From UBA1672 sp050633325 (lineage in GTDB: Bacteria; Pseudomonadota; Alphaproteobacteria; Micavibrionales; Micavibrionaceae), in contig JBOEGH010000006.1 of assembly GCA_050633325.1 (NCBI GenBank), positions 248,001 through 312,000 of the forward strand: DNA of 64,000 nucleotides, read 5' to 3'. The notes under the pieces were generated by a model that saw only the letters and a program-made list of their open reading frames with translations, was not told the DNA's origin and did no database searches. Of this stretch, positions 44,357-53,721 are shown in pieces; within the stretch, counting starts at the first letter, position 1; each line of letters opens with the position of its first letter. The position numbers and the translations under genes were made by a program.

Positions 44357-45049
44357 TTATTCTGATGTATCAGATGATTCAGGCATGAAGTTTGAGAAGT
44401 CGAATCCACCTGTTTGTGAATTATCTTCCTGCTCTTTAGATGCATCTTCTAGCTCTTGCTTTTGCTGTGCTTCTAATTCTGCCTTAACTGCTTCCGGATC
44501 TTTTCCAATTGCTTTCAATCCTTTGTGGTACGCAATTTCAAACTCTTGATAAGTACACAATCCTAGTTCCGCCGGGTGTCGTGGACGTAGATTAGGTGTG
44601 CTTGGGTGTGTGCGCTCACGGATAGATATGATTGTTGGTTTAGTTGTCCCAACTAGCTTACAAATTTGTGCATCTGAAATTTCAGGGTGATTCTTAACCA
44701 AAAATGCGATTGCGTCCGGCTTATCTCCTCGTTTTGCAACAGGGGTGTATCTTGGTCCTTTTGATCTCGCCTTAACCGCAGGGAGGTCTCTTTTGGCAAT
44801 TCTTAGACTTGCTGCAGGATCTGCCTCACAACGCTCTAACTCTGCTTTGCTAAGTTCACCGTGATCAATAGGAGAACGACCAACAAGACCTCTGCCAATT
44901 TCTTCATTTGCCAAAGCTTCTATTTCTATTTCTGTTAGATCTGTAAAGTCAGCAATCTGCTTAAACGTTAAAGCAGTATTCTCAATAAGCCATACAGATG
45001 TTGCCTTTGGCATAAGCAGTGTAGGTGTTTGTGCGACGGCCTTGGCCAT
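44357..45049 (-). CDS. trcR: Cell-cycle transcriptional regulator TrcR (DUF1013)
   Basis: This 230-residue protein is the alphaproteobacterial DUF1013 regulator. It shows the family segments SVWLIENTALTFKQIADFTDLTEIEIEALANEEI, RKDLPAVKARSKGPRYTPVAKRGDKPDAIAFLVKNHPEI and ISIRERTHPSTPNLRPRHPAELGLC-like stretches. A helix-turn-helix lies near residues 125-160. I chose the ATG giving MAKAVAQTP, with AGGAGAAG upstream; the frame is open 20 codons further. With CckA it is a second cell-cycle gene in the window. The C-terminal tail is Glu/Gln-rich. Confidence 0.88.
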   Translation of the reverse strand: MAKAVAQTPTLLMPKATSVWLIENTALTFKQIADFTDLTEIEIEALANEEIGRGLVGRSPIDHGELSKAELERCEADPAASLRIAKRDLPAVKARSKGPRYTPVAKRGDKPDAIAFLVKNHPEISDAQICKLVGTTKPTIISIRERTHPSTPNLRPRHPAELGLCTYQEFEIAYHKGLKAIGKDPEAVKAELEAQQKQELEDASKEQEDNSQTGGFDFSNFMPESSDTSE

Positions 45050-45243
45050 TTTCTTCTCCTGAAGTATTATTTCAACAATTTTAACATTGAAACCCGTCCC
45101 TTGGTTCAATGTAGTATTTAAACGAAATGTTTAGGGAACGACCAGAATATAAGCGAGTTTTTTAACAAATGCCAGCTTTTTATTAATGAAGAATTGTATA
45201 TAATTGGTGTATCCTTATGCTTACACTACGGAGCAATACCATA

Positions 45244-45426
45244 ATGTTTAATGATGACCTTCCAAAACCAAAGCCGGAATCCGTATTTCCGCGTGATTTA
45301 GAGTTTTTGTCTGTTGATGATTTAAGGGAATATATATCTGAGTTAAAAGAAGAAATAGAAAGGGTTAGGGGCGATATGGAAATCAAAGAAAAATCTAAAA
45401 ACGCTGCTGATTCATTTTTTAAATAA
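45244..45426 (+). CDS. DUF1192 family protein
   Basis: This 60-residue protein has the DUF1192 features: an N-terminal FNDDLPKPKPE with Pro-rich start, then a short helix (LSVDDLREYISELKEEIERVRGDM). The family is small, alphaproteobacterial and of unknown role. A CGGAG site precedes the ATG. It lies 20 bp upstream of guaC in the same direction. Confidence 0.82.
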   Translation: MFNDDLPKPKPESVFPRDLEFLSVDDLREYISELKEEIERVRGDMEIKEKSKNAADSFFK

Positions 45427-45446
45427 TATAATAATAGAGGTACAAA

Positions 45447-46490
45447 ATGCGCATAGAAGAAGATGTTAAGCTGGACTTTAAAGATGTATTAATCCGCCCG
45501 AAGCGCTCTACATTAGGTAGTCGTAAGGATGTAGATATTACACGCGATTATCAATTTAAGTGGAGCGGACGATCATATAGTGGAGTTCCAATTATTGCGG
45601 CAAATATGGACGGGGTTGGTACAATGGATATGGCCAAGTCTTTTTCTAAGTCGCAAAGTGGTATGAGTGTTTCCCTGCATAAGCATTACTCATTGGATAA
45701 ATTAATAGAGTTTTTTGACGAAAATGACCCATCATCAGTTTGGTACAGTATCGGTATGGTCAAGGCAGATCAGGAAAAGTTGAGCGAGTTTCTAAAACTT
45801 AGGCCAAACAAAATAGATAAAATATGTCTTGATGTCGCAAACGGATATAGCGAGCATTTCTTAGATTTTGTAAAAAGGGTTCGTGAAATGGTTCCCGGCA
45901 TAACTATCATGGCCGGTAATGTGGTCACAGGTGAAATGGTAGAGGAGCTTATTCTATCTGGTGTTGACGTTGTTAAGGTAGGTATCGGTCCGGGAAGTGT
46001 CTGTACAACACGTAAAATGACTGGCGTAGGTTATCCGCAGTTATCTGCGATCATTGAATGTGCTGATGCTGCGCATGGTCTTGGCGGTTTGATATGTGCC
46101 GATGGCGGATGTACTGTTCCGGGTGATATTGCCAAAGCATTCGGCGCGGGAGCAGATTTCATTATGTTAGGCGGTATGTTGGCAGGACATGATCAAGCAG
46201 AACTTAACGTGATTGAAGAGGGCGGTGAAAAGTTCATGACCTTTTACGGGATGAGTAGTGACACCGCAATGACAAAGCATAAAGGTGGTGTTGCTGAATA
46301 TCGTGCAAGCGAAGGGAAAACCGTTAAAATACCATATCGCGGTGACGTTGCAGGTACGTTGCAGGATATTCTTGGTGGGGTACGATCCGCGTGTACTTAT
46401 GTCGGTGCTCGTCGTTTGAAGGAGCTGGCTAAACGCACTACATTTATTCGTGTTACACAACAAATTAACAATGTTTTTGGCAGTAGTTAG
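45447..46490 (+). CDS. guaC: GMP reductase GuaC
   Basis: This 347-residue enzyme converts GMP to IMP with NADPH, salvaging purines. It has the IMPDH/GMPR barrel with LDFKDVLIRPKRST, the catalytic-cysteine loop GIGPGSVCTTRKMTGVGYPQ and the flap GMSSDTAMTKHKGGVAEYRASEGKTV. The absence of a CBS-domain insert and the length identical to E. coli GuaC favour GMP reductase over IMP dehydrogenase. Confidence 0.95.
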   Translation: MRIEEDVKLDFKDVLIRPKRSTLGSRKDVDITRDYQFKWSGRSYSGVPIIAANMDGVGTMDMAKSFSKSQSGMSVSLHKHYSLDKLIEFFDENDPSSVWYSIGMVKADQEKLSEFLKLRPNKIDKICLDVANGYSEHFLDFVKRVREMVPGITIMAGNVVTGEMVEELILSGVDVVKVGIGPGSVCTTRKMTGVGYPQLSAIIECADAAHGLGGLICADGGCTVPGDIAKAFGAGADFIMLGGMLAGHDQAELNVIEEGGEKFMTFYGMSSDTAMTKHKGGVAEYRASEGKTVKIPYRGDVAGTLQDILGGVRSACTYVGARRLKELAKRTTFIRVTQQINNVFGSS

Positions 46491-46509
46491 GCATTAATTT
46501 TGTGCATAT

Positions 46510-46812
46510 TTAGGGCTGTACATCATATTGTTTTTCCAGAGCATCGGTGTTGTAATCGTCTCTCCATATACTGCGAGATACTATTCCAGATACATCATCA
46601 CCATCAGGGGATGTAGCTTGAACCATGTTTCCGGTGTATGATGGGCGTATAAGTAACGCAGGCATTTTATCCACTTGTACTTCACTATATCCCATTTGTT
46701 CTAATGCATTTTGAACAGCATCAGGATCATTTTGTGAAAACTGTACTCCCGCATGAGTTGCTAAGGCAAATGCACCAATTGCGATTTTTGAACGAAGGGA
46801 TGATTTTGTCAT
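46510..46812 (-). CDS. Small putative exported protein, unknown function
   Basis: This 100-residue protein has a possible signal peptide (SKIAIGAFALATHAGVQF) and a short, polar mature part with DPDAVQNALEQMGYSEVQVDKMPALLIRPSYTG-like sequence. I do not recognise a family. It is convergent with guaC, ending 19 bp away. The ribosome site is weak (AAGAAG about 13 bases upstream), so the call is moderate. Confidence 0.5.
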   Translation of the reverse strand: MTKSSLRSKIAIGAFALATHAGVQFSQNDPDAVQNALEQMGYSEVQVDKMPALLIRPSYTGNMVQATSPDGDDVSGIVSRSIWRDDYNTDALEKQYDVQP

Positions 46813-47001
46813 TGCGTTACTGTCTTCTTAATTTAATCTAATATTTGATTGATAGTAATTCTTAATTGCAATGTCAAGTTTTCCTATGGAATCATGAAAA
46901 TACATTCATACCTGTATTTTATACTGTGATTGACTTGCACATATTGTGTCAAATCGATATGGTGTGCGCTTAGAATTTTAATATTAGAGGAGAGCTAATA
47001 A

Positions 47002-47343
47002 ATGGACGACATTCAAACAAGATTGAAAGAAACGTCTCAGAACTGCTTGGTTGCTCATGAAGCGTGGGATGCCAATAAGCAGGATAAAAAAGCGCAGGAG
47101 GATTTGCATTCCGCCATACATGAATTGCGTAAGGTATCTTCTCGTTTGGAGATTGAGCTAGCAGTTAGTGAGCGTGATAAAGCAACGTCAAAGCCGCTTC
47201 CAATTCCTTCACATAAATCCAGTAATAAAGGTGCAGGCGTTACTATACTTGATGATTCAAGTAATGCTGAGGGTGGTTCGCAGACAGTTGTGCAGAAATC
47301 TGCACCACGTCGTCGTCGTGCACCGCGCAAGCCACAGAGCTGA
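47002..47343 (+). CDS. Hypothetical protein with coiled coil and basic tail
   Basis: This 113-residue protein has a helical N-terminal half (about residues 1-58, with likely coiled-coil heptads), a Ser/Gly-rich linker, and an Arg/Pro-rich basic C-terminus (PRRRRAPRKP). It has a strong AGGAGAG ribosome site. The basic tail could bind nucleic acid, but that is inference. It is convergent with gloB, ending 6 bp away. Confidence 0.65.
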   Translation: MDDIQTRLKETSQNCLVAHEAWDANKQDKKAQEDLHSAIHELRKVSSRLEIELAVSERDKATSKPLPIPSHKSSNKGAGVTILDDSSNAEGGSQTVVQKSAPRRRRAPRKPQS

Positions 47344-47349
47344 TTTATA

Positions 47350-48069
47350 TTAGAAATTATCTTTCTTAATACGAAGCGCGGCGAACTCCTCCGCGCTTTT
47401 TGCTTTCATGAATATATTGGTTTTTTGTTCCATACCTATAGTCGTTGGAATTGTTGGCTTTCCTTCTGATCTGAATACTTTTATTTGTTCTATACGTTTT
47501 TTTAGCTCCTCATTATCACGATCATTAGCCAAGCAAAATCCAGCATTACCGCGTGTATATTCATGCCCGCAATAAACGAGAGTATCATCAGGTAATGATT
47601 TTAATTTTTGAAATCCGTTAAACATATCCTGCGCAGTACCTTCGAATATGCGGCCACAACCTAGGGAGAATAGGGTGTCTCCTGTAAATATAGCGGCGCT
47701 ATCTTTGAAATAAAAACAAACGCCACCCTGTGTATGGCCAATGGTCTCTATTATTTGTGCTTTTTCTGTACCTAAGATGAATGTGTCGCCATCGGTTACT
47801 GCGATGTCTATATCATTGATTAGATGTGCCTCTTTAGCAGGGGCGACTATTTTTGCACCATATCTATGTTTTAGTTCTTCATTACCATCGGTATGATCCC
47901 AGTGATGATGTGTGTTTAGGATAAAATCTAAACTTAAATCGAGTTTATTTAATATATTTATGATCGGGGAGGCTTCTCCCGGGTCTATAACTGCAACTTT
48001 TCCGCAAGTTGATTTTAATAGATAAGCATAGTTATCTTTCAGAATGGGGATTATGTCGATTTTAATCAC
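47350..48069 (-). CDS. gloB: Hydroxyacylglutathione hydrolase GloB (glyoxalase II)
   Basis: GloB, 239 residues, hydrolyses S-lactoylglutathione to lactate and glutathione in methylglyoxal detoxification. The metallo-beta-lactamase motif THHHWDHTDG is intact, with IGHTQGGVCFY, FTGDTLFSLGCGRIFEGTA and CGHEYTRGNAGF further metal and substrate segments. It ends the leftward group that starts at the 901-residue methyltransferase. Confidence 0.95.
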   Translation of the reverse strand: MIKIDIIPILKDNYAYLLKSTCGKVAVIDPGEASPIINILNKLDLSLDFILNTHHHWDHTDGNEELKHRYGAKIVAPAKEAHLINDIDIAVTDGDTFILGTEKAQIIETIGHTQGGVCFYFKDSAAIFTGDTLFSLGCGRIFEGTAQDMFNGFQKLKSLPDDTLVYCGHEYTRGNAGFCLANDRDNEELKKRIEQIKVFRSEGKPTIPTTIGMEQKTNIFMKAKSAEEFAALRIKKDNF

Positions 48070-48080
48070 GGTGTTGCCTT

Positions 48081-48974
48081 CTATCCAAGTTTTATTTCTT
48101 TTGATCCCAGTGCTTCAGCTAAGCTGTTTTTTGCGCTTCCTGGGCGAAGTGGTGTTTGTTGGGATTCATGCGGAGCCCAACCATGCAGAAATATAATTTC
48201 GAATGATGCAACAATGCGGCCGTCATCTTCTGCGTAATTATCGTGATATTTTTGTGCAAGGCGCATAAAGAACTCTTTGTTAAGAGGTGTTTTGTTCCTC
48301 TCGATAATTGAGTTACTTTCTCCCATTCCTCGGATATCATGTAATAGCTTAAATACATTATCGTAAGTTACTGTTATAATTTCAGAATCGATGATAGGTA
48401 AGTTTAGTCCGGCACGTTGTATCAGGTCGCCCATTTGTGGTTTATCTGCAAATGGAAATATACGTGGACTTATGCCGCCAAACATTGATATCTCAATGTC
48501 CGCGATAGCCTTTCTCAGTTCATGAAGTGTTTCACCGCCAAAAATAGATGACATGAAAAGTCCATCACTTTTCAATGTGTTACGTATTTGTATTAAAGTT
48601 CCGGGTAAGTCATTAACGGTGTGAAGGTTTAGATTACTTAAAACTAAATCCATACTGTTGTTTGCTATGGGAAGGAGTTCTTCGTTACCTTGTATATATG
48701 GTGTACATCTTGTTATAGGGGTGTCTACTAAATCCATTGTAGATATTTGCCCTATTTTTTTATGATCCGATGGAATAGGGCATCTCGATCCAATATTTAG
48801 TGCAGTATCAAAATGACGGTTTATATCTAGTAAACGCTCGCATATTTGATTTCTGCTCCATTGGAATAAGAAATCATGTTCACTAAAGCTATTGGATGCG
48901 CGCTGTCTTTTGTTCTTGATAAGCTCACGATCAAATATAATGGTTTCGTTGTTGAATTTTGATGATGTTACCAT
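48081..48974 (-). CDS. NDUFAF5-like SAM methyltransferase-fold protein
   Basis: This 297-residue protein matches the alphaproteobacterial relatives of mitochondrial NDUFAF5: IIFDRELIKNKRQRA near the N-terminus, NLNLHTVNDLPGTLIQIRNTLKSDGLF in the middle and IFLHGWAPHESQQTPLRPGSAK at the end. NDUFAF5 modifies an arginine of complex I. The glycine-rich SAM motif I is degenerate here (NIGSRCPI, where D-x-GCG-x-G is usual), so activity is uncertain. It overlaps the upstream 901-residue methyltransferase gene by 7 bp. Confidence 0.78.
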   Translation of the reverse strand: MVTSSKFNNETIIFDRELIKNKRQRASNSFSEHDFLFQWSRNQICERLLDINRHFDTALNIGSRCPIPSDHKKIGQISTMDLVDTPITRCTPYIQGNEELLPIANNSMDLVLSNLNLHTVNDLPGTLIQIRNTLKSDGLFMSSIFGGETLHELRKAIADIEISMFGGISPRIFPFADKPQMGDLIQRAGLNLPIIDSEIITVTYDNVFKLLHDIRGMGESNSIIERNKTPLNKEFFMRLAQKYHDNYAEDDGRIVASFEIIFLHGWAPHESQQTPLRPGSAKNSLAEALGSKEIKLG

Positions 48975-51673
48975 TTTTCTGGTTTTGGTTGGTTGTCTTG
49001 ATCTTCTTCCAGAGCCTCTCTTATAGCATCAATTTCTTGTTCGAAATCTTCGATCAAGCTTATATCAAGGTTTTTGGCAGCATCTCTTTTTTTGTTTTGT
49101 TCCTCAAGGAGTTCTGGGTCCGCGTCTGTTTCACTTGCATCCAATTCTAAATTGTCATCTTTTGCACTGCTTAGGCCGAGTTTCCTTCTTTTTCGCTTTT
49201 CTTTTTTATCTTTGCTTTTTTTCTTTGAGGTCTTATCGCTTTTTGGTGATTTTTTATTGGTAGCCGTTATCGGACTCTCATCATCACTACTGCTTTTCTT
49301 CTTTACACGTACGGTCTGTGATTCCGTAGGCGCAATAGCGTCAGGCATTGACCAGTCAGGGCGTGCGGTTTTGAACATATCGTCGATGATAAGTTTAACA
49401 TCTCTGTCCGCCTGTAGTTTCATGTGTTCAGGAAGGTATCTGTAGGCACGTGCAAGTATTGTCATGAAATGCTGCTCCTTGGATATAGATTTCCAAAGCA
49501 GCATATATTGGTAAATAGGTATGAATGTTATACCCGGGTCTTTGAATACCTTAGGCGGTGATGTGATCGCAAAAGGGTGTATTCTTTGAGGTGTTATTCC
49601 AACATGGCTGTAATAGCTTTCCCCTAATTTGATAACCAAGTCTGGTGTAACACCAAACTTTTCCGCAATAAATTGCTTCAGCATCTTATAATTGGTTATT
49701 TCTTTTGGAATATTGAATTGTGGAGCGCTAACGCTAAGGCCATTTCCTTCAAAACGTTGTGGTACCGGCATATGTTTTACCATGAATCCGGCGTGAATAT
49801 CGCCTTTCAGGCTTTTTGTTAATGGTAGAACAACTGCTGTGTTTACGGTTTTTTCGTCTGAAAGCGCAAAATCTACTGTTTCTGATGATATTCCCGTATG
49901 TCCACCTTGGCTTTGTCCTTCTTCTACAAATATAGAGTTAACGGTTTTTAACTGTTCCGCCGCCCCTTTAACCTCTTTGAAGCGTTTGTCAGAATTGTTA
50001 ATTTGTTTAAGGAAGTCTCTTACCTTAAATGTTCTTTTTATCTCACCTGATTCTATGTTTATGTTTCTGCTTATCCAGTTCTCTGCTTTGACTTTTAGGT
50101 GTTGCATTAACGATAATATTTGCAGTTCAAGTCGAGAGTTAGGTATAAGCCCAACAGCAATAGCATCAAGTACATTTTGTGCGCTGAATTCGTGTATGAC
50201 GCCTTTTGCTTGAAAGTGGTGGTCTTCTAGAATTTTGCGTTTTGGCGCAATTTTCTTATCAACATCTTGTACAGAAAGGTAAAATGTATGAACCCTTTCA
50301 TCAATGTAATTTGGATCAGGATAATAGAAGGGGCCAGCCTCCATAATGCTGTCTTTTTCGGATTTAAGGCCTATATATGACTTGGCAAAGCTTTTAGTGT
50401 TTTCAGAAACTAGAGGCCCTAAATTTTGAATGTCTTCATAGTTTGTTGAAATTGCCTCTAACATATGCCCTGACCATTCACGGCCATCAATGTTAATTCC
50501 GCTGCGCTTTACTGCATTTGCAATACCGCGCACTATACCATCATGCAGGTAAATATGCAGACGGTTATCTTCATCCAAACGATAGGGCAGTATTTCCGCT
50601 ATTTCTTTGTTACGTGTTACAACATCGACCAAAGTTCCGTCTTTTTGATCGCGTAGTGTCTTTATGTCTAGAACGCCGCCCTCATCTTGCGATATGCGTC
50701 TTTCTTTTACGTTTAGGCTTGTGCGTTCCGGTTGTTTTCTAGCCACAGCGATGAAGCTGGTGGGCGGGTCGCCAAGTGGGTTCCCATCTGTTTGTAACAG
50801 TCTGAAATGGCCATCAAAGTTTTTCTTTATATGCTCATCATCCCAGTGAGGGGATGAGTATTGAACACGTGCGCCAAGCGCTCTCAACTCTCTTCTGAAT
50901 TCAGGTACGGTGAAATATGTATATTCAAATGGAAGGTTCTTTTCCCATATTTCACGATTGTCTTTACGCATAATAAATTCATAAGCCCATTTATAAGGCA
51001 GGCGAAATAATCGTGTGCGCGGAAAACGTGGGGGTAGCTCTTCTAGAAAAAAACCACCACAACCCGGATCTTGTTTTGGTCTTGCATGTTCTGAATACCA
51101 AACTAACAGGTCTGCTTCACATAGGTCAGCCAGTTCATCGCTTTTGCTTTCCTCGTCGTGCATTTCCAAAAGAACAAATTCGCTTCCTTCTGGTTTTGTG
51201 TAATCACGAATGAACATCGTACCGTCATTCTTCAGCATTGCAAATTGCTTGCGCAATGTGTCAGTTATGATGCGTGGATTATATCGAGCATTAGAGAATA
51301 CTTGGTGTAAAATATATGAATTTATTATTGTGTCTATTGTCTCAGGTTCGAATAGGTCACTGGAAACATCACCAATTTTAAATTCCAAGTTATGAGTTTG
51401 GTATTTTTCTTTTGCTACACGGATTGTTTTTTTACTTTTGTCTACGCCTATAAATCTGACTTTTGGGTTTAGTACTGCCATCGCATATGTCAGCTCTCCA
51501 TCACCGCATCCCATATCTAAAACTTTTGCACCATCGTCAAGAAGTAAGTGCGACAAGGTAAACCATGCGCGGTGCACAACGTCATAAGATATATCCTTAA
51601 GCATAAAGTTACGCTCTTCGATATAATCTATTTTTTCATTTTCAAATAAGTCGTTATCGCCCGTATCTGTCAT
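48968..51673 (-). CDS. Class I SAM methyltransferase with Nudix-like C-terminal regions
   Basis: This 901-residue protein starts with a class I methyltransferase domain at about residues 20-315: motif I VLDMGCGDGE (51-60), acidic motif FIGVDKS (74-80). Residues about 330-530 resemble a Nudix hydrolase without a Nudix box: FYYPDPNYIDERVHTFYL at 449-466 and the helical end VLDAIAVGLIPNSR. Residues about 610-710 look like a second such unit (ESYYSHVGITPQRIHPFAI). A very basic tail (788-832) and an acidic helix end it. Nudix assignment is inference from pattern. It sits between NDUFAF5-like and comF genes, facing away from comF. Confidence 0.7.
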   Translation of the reverse strand: MTDTGDNDLFENEKIDYIEERNFMLKDISYDVVHRAWFTLSHLLLDDGAKVLDMGCGDGELTYAMAVLNPKVRFIGVDKSKKTIRVAKEKYQTHNLEFKIGDVSSDLFEPETIDTIINSYILHQVFSNARYNPRIITDTLRKQFAMLKNDGTMFIRDYTKPEGSEFVLLEMHDEESKSDELADLCEADLLVWYSEHARPKQDPGCGGFFLEELPPRFPRTRLFRLPYKWAYEFIMRKDNREIWEKNLPFEYTYFTVPEFRRELRALGARVQYSSPHWDDEHIKKNFDGHFRLLQTDGNPLGDPPTSFIAVARKQPERTSLNVKERRISQDEGGVLDIKTLRDQKDGTLVDVVTRNKEIAEILPYRLDEDNRLHIYLHDGIVRGIANAVKRSGINIDGREWSGHMLEAISTNYEDIQNLGPLVSENTKSFAKSYIGLKSEKDSIMEAGPFYYPDPNYIDERVHTFYLSVQDVDKKIAPKRKILEDHHFQAKGVIHEFSAQNVLDAIAVGLIPNSRLELQILSLMQHLKVKAENWISRNINIESGEIKRTFKVRDFLKQINNSDKRFKEVKGAAEQLKTVNSIFVEEGQSQGGHTGISSETVDFALSDEKTVNTAVVLPLTKSLKGDIHAGFMVKHMPVPQRFEGNGLSVSAPQFNIPKEITNYKMLKQFIAEKFGVTPDLVIKLGESYYSHVGITPQRIHPFAITSPPKVFKDPGITFIPIYQYMLLWKSISKEQHFMTILARAYRYLPEHMKLQADRDVKLIIDDMFKTARPDWSMPDAIAPTESQTVRVKKKSSSDDESPITATNKKSPKSDKTSKKKSKDKKEKRKRRKLGLSSAKDDNLELDASETDADPELLEEQNKKRDAAKNLDISLIEDFEQEIDAIREALEEDQDNQPKPEKW

Positions 51674-51773
51674 TAATTCTTAGTTCTTTTTGTGTCCCGC
51701 ATTTGCGTATATTATTTTTTTGTTTTTCAATCGAAACATCATACATTTATTGTAATGCAAACGCACTAATTAT

Positions 51774-52550
51774 ATGCGAATATTGTTTGATATGAGCAAT
51801 CTATATACGCAAATCAAAGAAATATTTAAACCGATATTTACAAGGTATCTTGATCTGATTTTACCTCCTCGTTGTCCGATAACAGGTGAGATTGTTGATG
51901 CGCAAGGTGTTATGTCTTCACAGGCGTGGCAAGGTCTTGTTTTTATATCTGATCCTAAATGCATCTGTTGCGGTACAGCGTTAGACTTTGAATTATCAGA
52001 CAATGTTAAATGTGATAAATGTATGGAGTCTCCGCCAGAGTTCATCTGCGCTCGATCCGCCTTAGTTTATAATGACACAAGCCGTGACCTTATACTGGGC
52101 TTTAAGCATGGAGATAAGACACATTTAATTCAAACTTTTATTCCTTGGTTAAAGCAGGCAGGAAAAGATCTATTCCATCAGGCAGATTATCTTGTTCCTG
52201 TTCCTTTGCATTCTATGCGCATGATAATGCGAAGGTATAATCAGGCTGCCTTGATATCAGAAGCTCTATCAAGATCGGTTAACGTTACGCATTTTCCTGA
52301 TGCTCTTCGCCGTATAAGGTCAACACCGTCACAGGGGCATCTGACAAGCGCAGATCGCGTTGAAAATGTTCATAATGCATTTGATATTTTGCCTAAAAAT
52401 ATATCCAAGGTTAAGGGTAAAAAGTTTATTTTGATTGATGATGTGTATACTACAGGTGCAACCGTTAATGAATGCTCTCGGGTTCTATATAATTATGGTG
52501 CGGAAAGTGTAAGTGTTTTGACTATTGCGCGTGTTATTAGTTCTGCGTGA
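51774..52550 (+). CDS. ComF-family phosphoribosyltransferase-like protein
   Basis: This 258-residue protein has a zinc-ribbon N-terminus with cysteine pairs (PPRCPITG; CICCG; CDKC at about residues 37-83) and a C-terminal PRTase domain with YLVPVPLHSMRMIMRRYNQA and the PRPP loop FILIDDVYTTGAT. ComF proteins take part in DNA uptake in competent bacteria. In alphaproteobacteria the gene is usually next to grxC and a nitrilase-family gene, as here. Confidence 0.9.
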   Translation: MRILFDMSNLYTQIKEIFKPIFTRYLDLILPPRCPITGEIVDAQGVMSSQAWQGLVFISDPKCICCGTALDFELSDNVKCDKCMESPPEFICARSALVYNDTSRDLILGFKHGDKTHLIQTFIPWLKQAGKDLFHQADYLVPVPLHSMRMIMRRYNQAALISEALSRSVNVTHFPDALRRIRSTPSQGHLTSADRVENVHNAFDILPKNISKVKGKKFILIDDVYTTGATVNECSRVLYNYGAESVSVLTIARVISSA

Positions 52551-52633
52551 TGTTGTTATTTAATAATGGCTATATTTATGTTTATATGTCGTGTTAGGAT
52601 TTGTTTTATTTATGCATTATGGAAGGTAATAAA

Positions 52634-52891
52634 ATGGCGAAAATTGAGATATATACATGGTCAACATGCCCTTATTGTACACGTGCAAAGGCGTTACTTG
52701 ATTCTAAAGGTGTTGAGTATACTAATCATGATATTACAGGTGACGATGCTGCGCGTAGTAAAATGATAGAGCGTACAGGTGGTCCTAAATCTGTTCCTCA
52801 AGTTTTTGTAGATGATAAGCACTATGGCGGATGTGATGATTTGCATGCACTTGATGCGCAAGGAAAGCTGGACGGTATTTTAAATGCCTGA
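52634..52891 (+). CDS. grxC: Glutaredoxin 3 GrxC
   Basis: GrxC, 85 residues, reduces disulfides with glutathione. The active site is C12-P-Y-C15 (WSTCPYC), with TGGPKSVPQVFVDDKHYGGCDDL providing the glutathione-binding TVP-like and GG motifs. The start at MAKIEIYTW has GGAAGG upstream. It overlaps the next gene by 8 bp. Confidence 0.96.
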   Translation: MAKIEIYTWSTCPYCTRAKALLDSKGVEYTNHDITGDDAARSKMIERTGGPKSVPQVFVDDKHYGGCDDLHALDAQGKLDGILNA

Positions 52892-53708
52892 TGCTTTGAA
52901 AGTTGCCTGCTTGCAGATGACGAGCAGTGCAAATATTGAGGAAAACCTTGAAAAAGCAGGGCATTACATCAGGGATGCGGCCTCACAGGGGGCTGAATTT
53001 GTTGTTACGCCGGAAAATACATGCCATATCAGGTTTCCCGCTGAGCTTAAATTAGGGGCAGTGGAATCTGAAGATAGTCATGTCGGACTTCCGTTCTTTG
53101 CCAACCTGGCACGCGAACTTGGTATTAAGATACTTGTTGGTTCGATGGCGATGCAGGGTAATCAGGATAAGCTTGTTAACAGATCACTTTTGTTTGATCA
53201 GTTAGGCGCGGTACAAAGCAGATATGATAAAATACACTTGTTCGACGTTAAACTTTCTAATGGTGAGAACTATTGTGAGAGTGATGTCATATCACCGGGT
53301 GATCGCGCTGTATTATCTGGAATAGATGAGAATTTTACGGCCGGTCTTAGCATTTGTTATGATCTTCGTTTTGCTTATTTGTACAGATCTTTGGCGCAAA
53401 AGGGTGCGAATATACTTTGTGTACCTGCTGCATTTACTGTGCCGACCGGGCAGGCTCATTGGGAGGTGTTGTTGAGGGCACGTGCAATTGAAACCGGAAG
53501 TTATGTTATTGCTGCTGCGCAAGTGGGAGAACATGAAGGCGGTCGCAAAACTTATGGCCATTCTATGATTATAGACCCTTGGGGTAATATTATCTCACAA
53601 ATGGGTGAGGAAGAGGGTGTGGTTATAGCCGACTTGGATATTGCTTTGGTAAATCAGGCCAGATCATCTATTCCTGCCCTTGAACATGATAGAGATTATA
53701 TTTTATAG
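52884..53708 (+). CDS. Carbon-nitrogen hydrolase (nitrilase/Nit family)
   Basis: This 274-residue nitrilase-fold amidase has the catalytic triad E44 (TPENTCHI), K116 (YDKIHLFD) and C158 (LSICYDLRF). It is closest in layout to the Nit1/Nit2 type that hydrolyses deaminated glutathione or omega-amides. Proximity to grxC fits a link to glutathione metabolism, which is inference. It overlaps grxC. Confidence 0.9.
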   Translation: MPDALKVACLQMTSSANIEENLEKAGHYIRDAASQGAEFVVTPENTCHIRFPAELKLGAVESEDSHVGLPFFANLARELGIKILVGSMAMQGNQDKLVNRSLLFDQLGAVQSRYDKIHLFDVKLSNGENYCESDVISPGDRAVLSGIDENFTAGLSICYDLRFAYLYRSLAQKGANILCVPAAFTVPTGQAHWEVLLRARAIETGSYVIAAAQVGEHEGGRKTYGHSMIIDPWGNIISQMGEEEGVVIADLDIALVNQARSSIPALEHDRDYIL

Positions 53709-53721
53709 GTAAAAAAGTACT

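Noticed and set aside
51683..51697. Near match to an SOS box upstream of comF (GTTC-N7-GTCC)
   Set aside because: It has one mismatch in a conserved position, and comF is not a usual LexA target.
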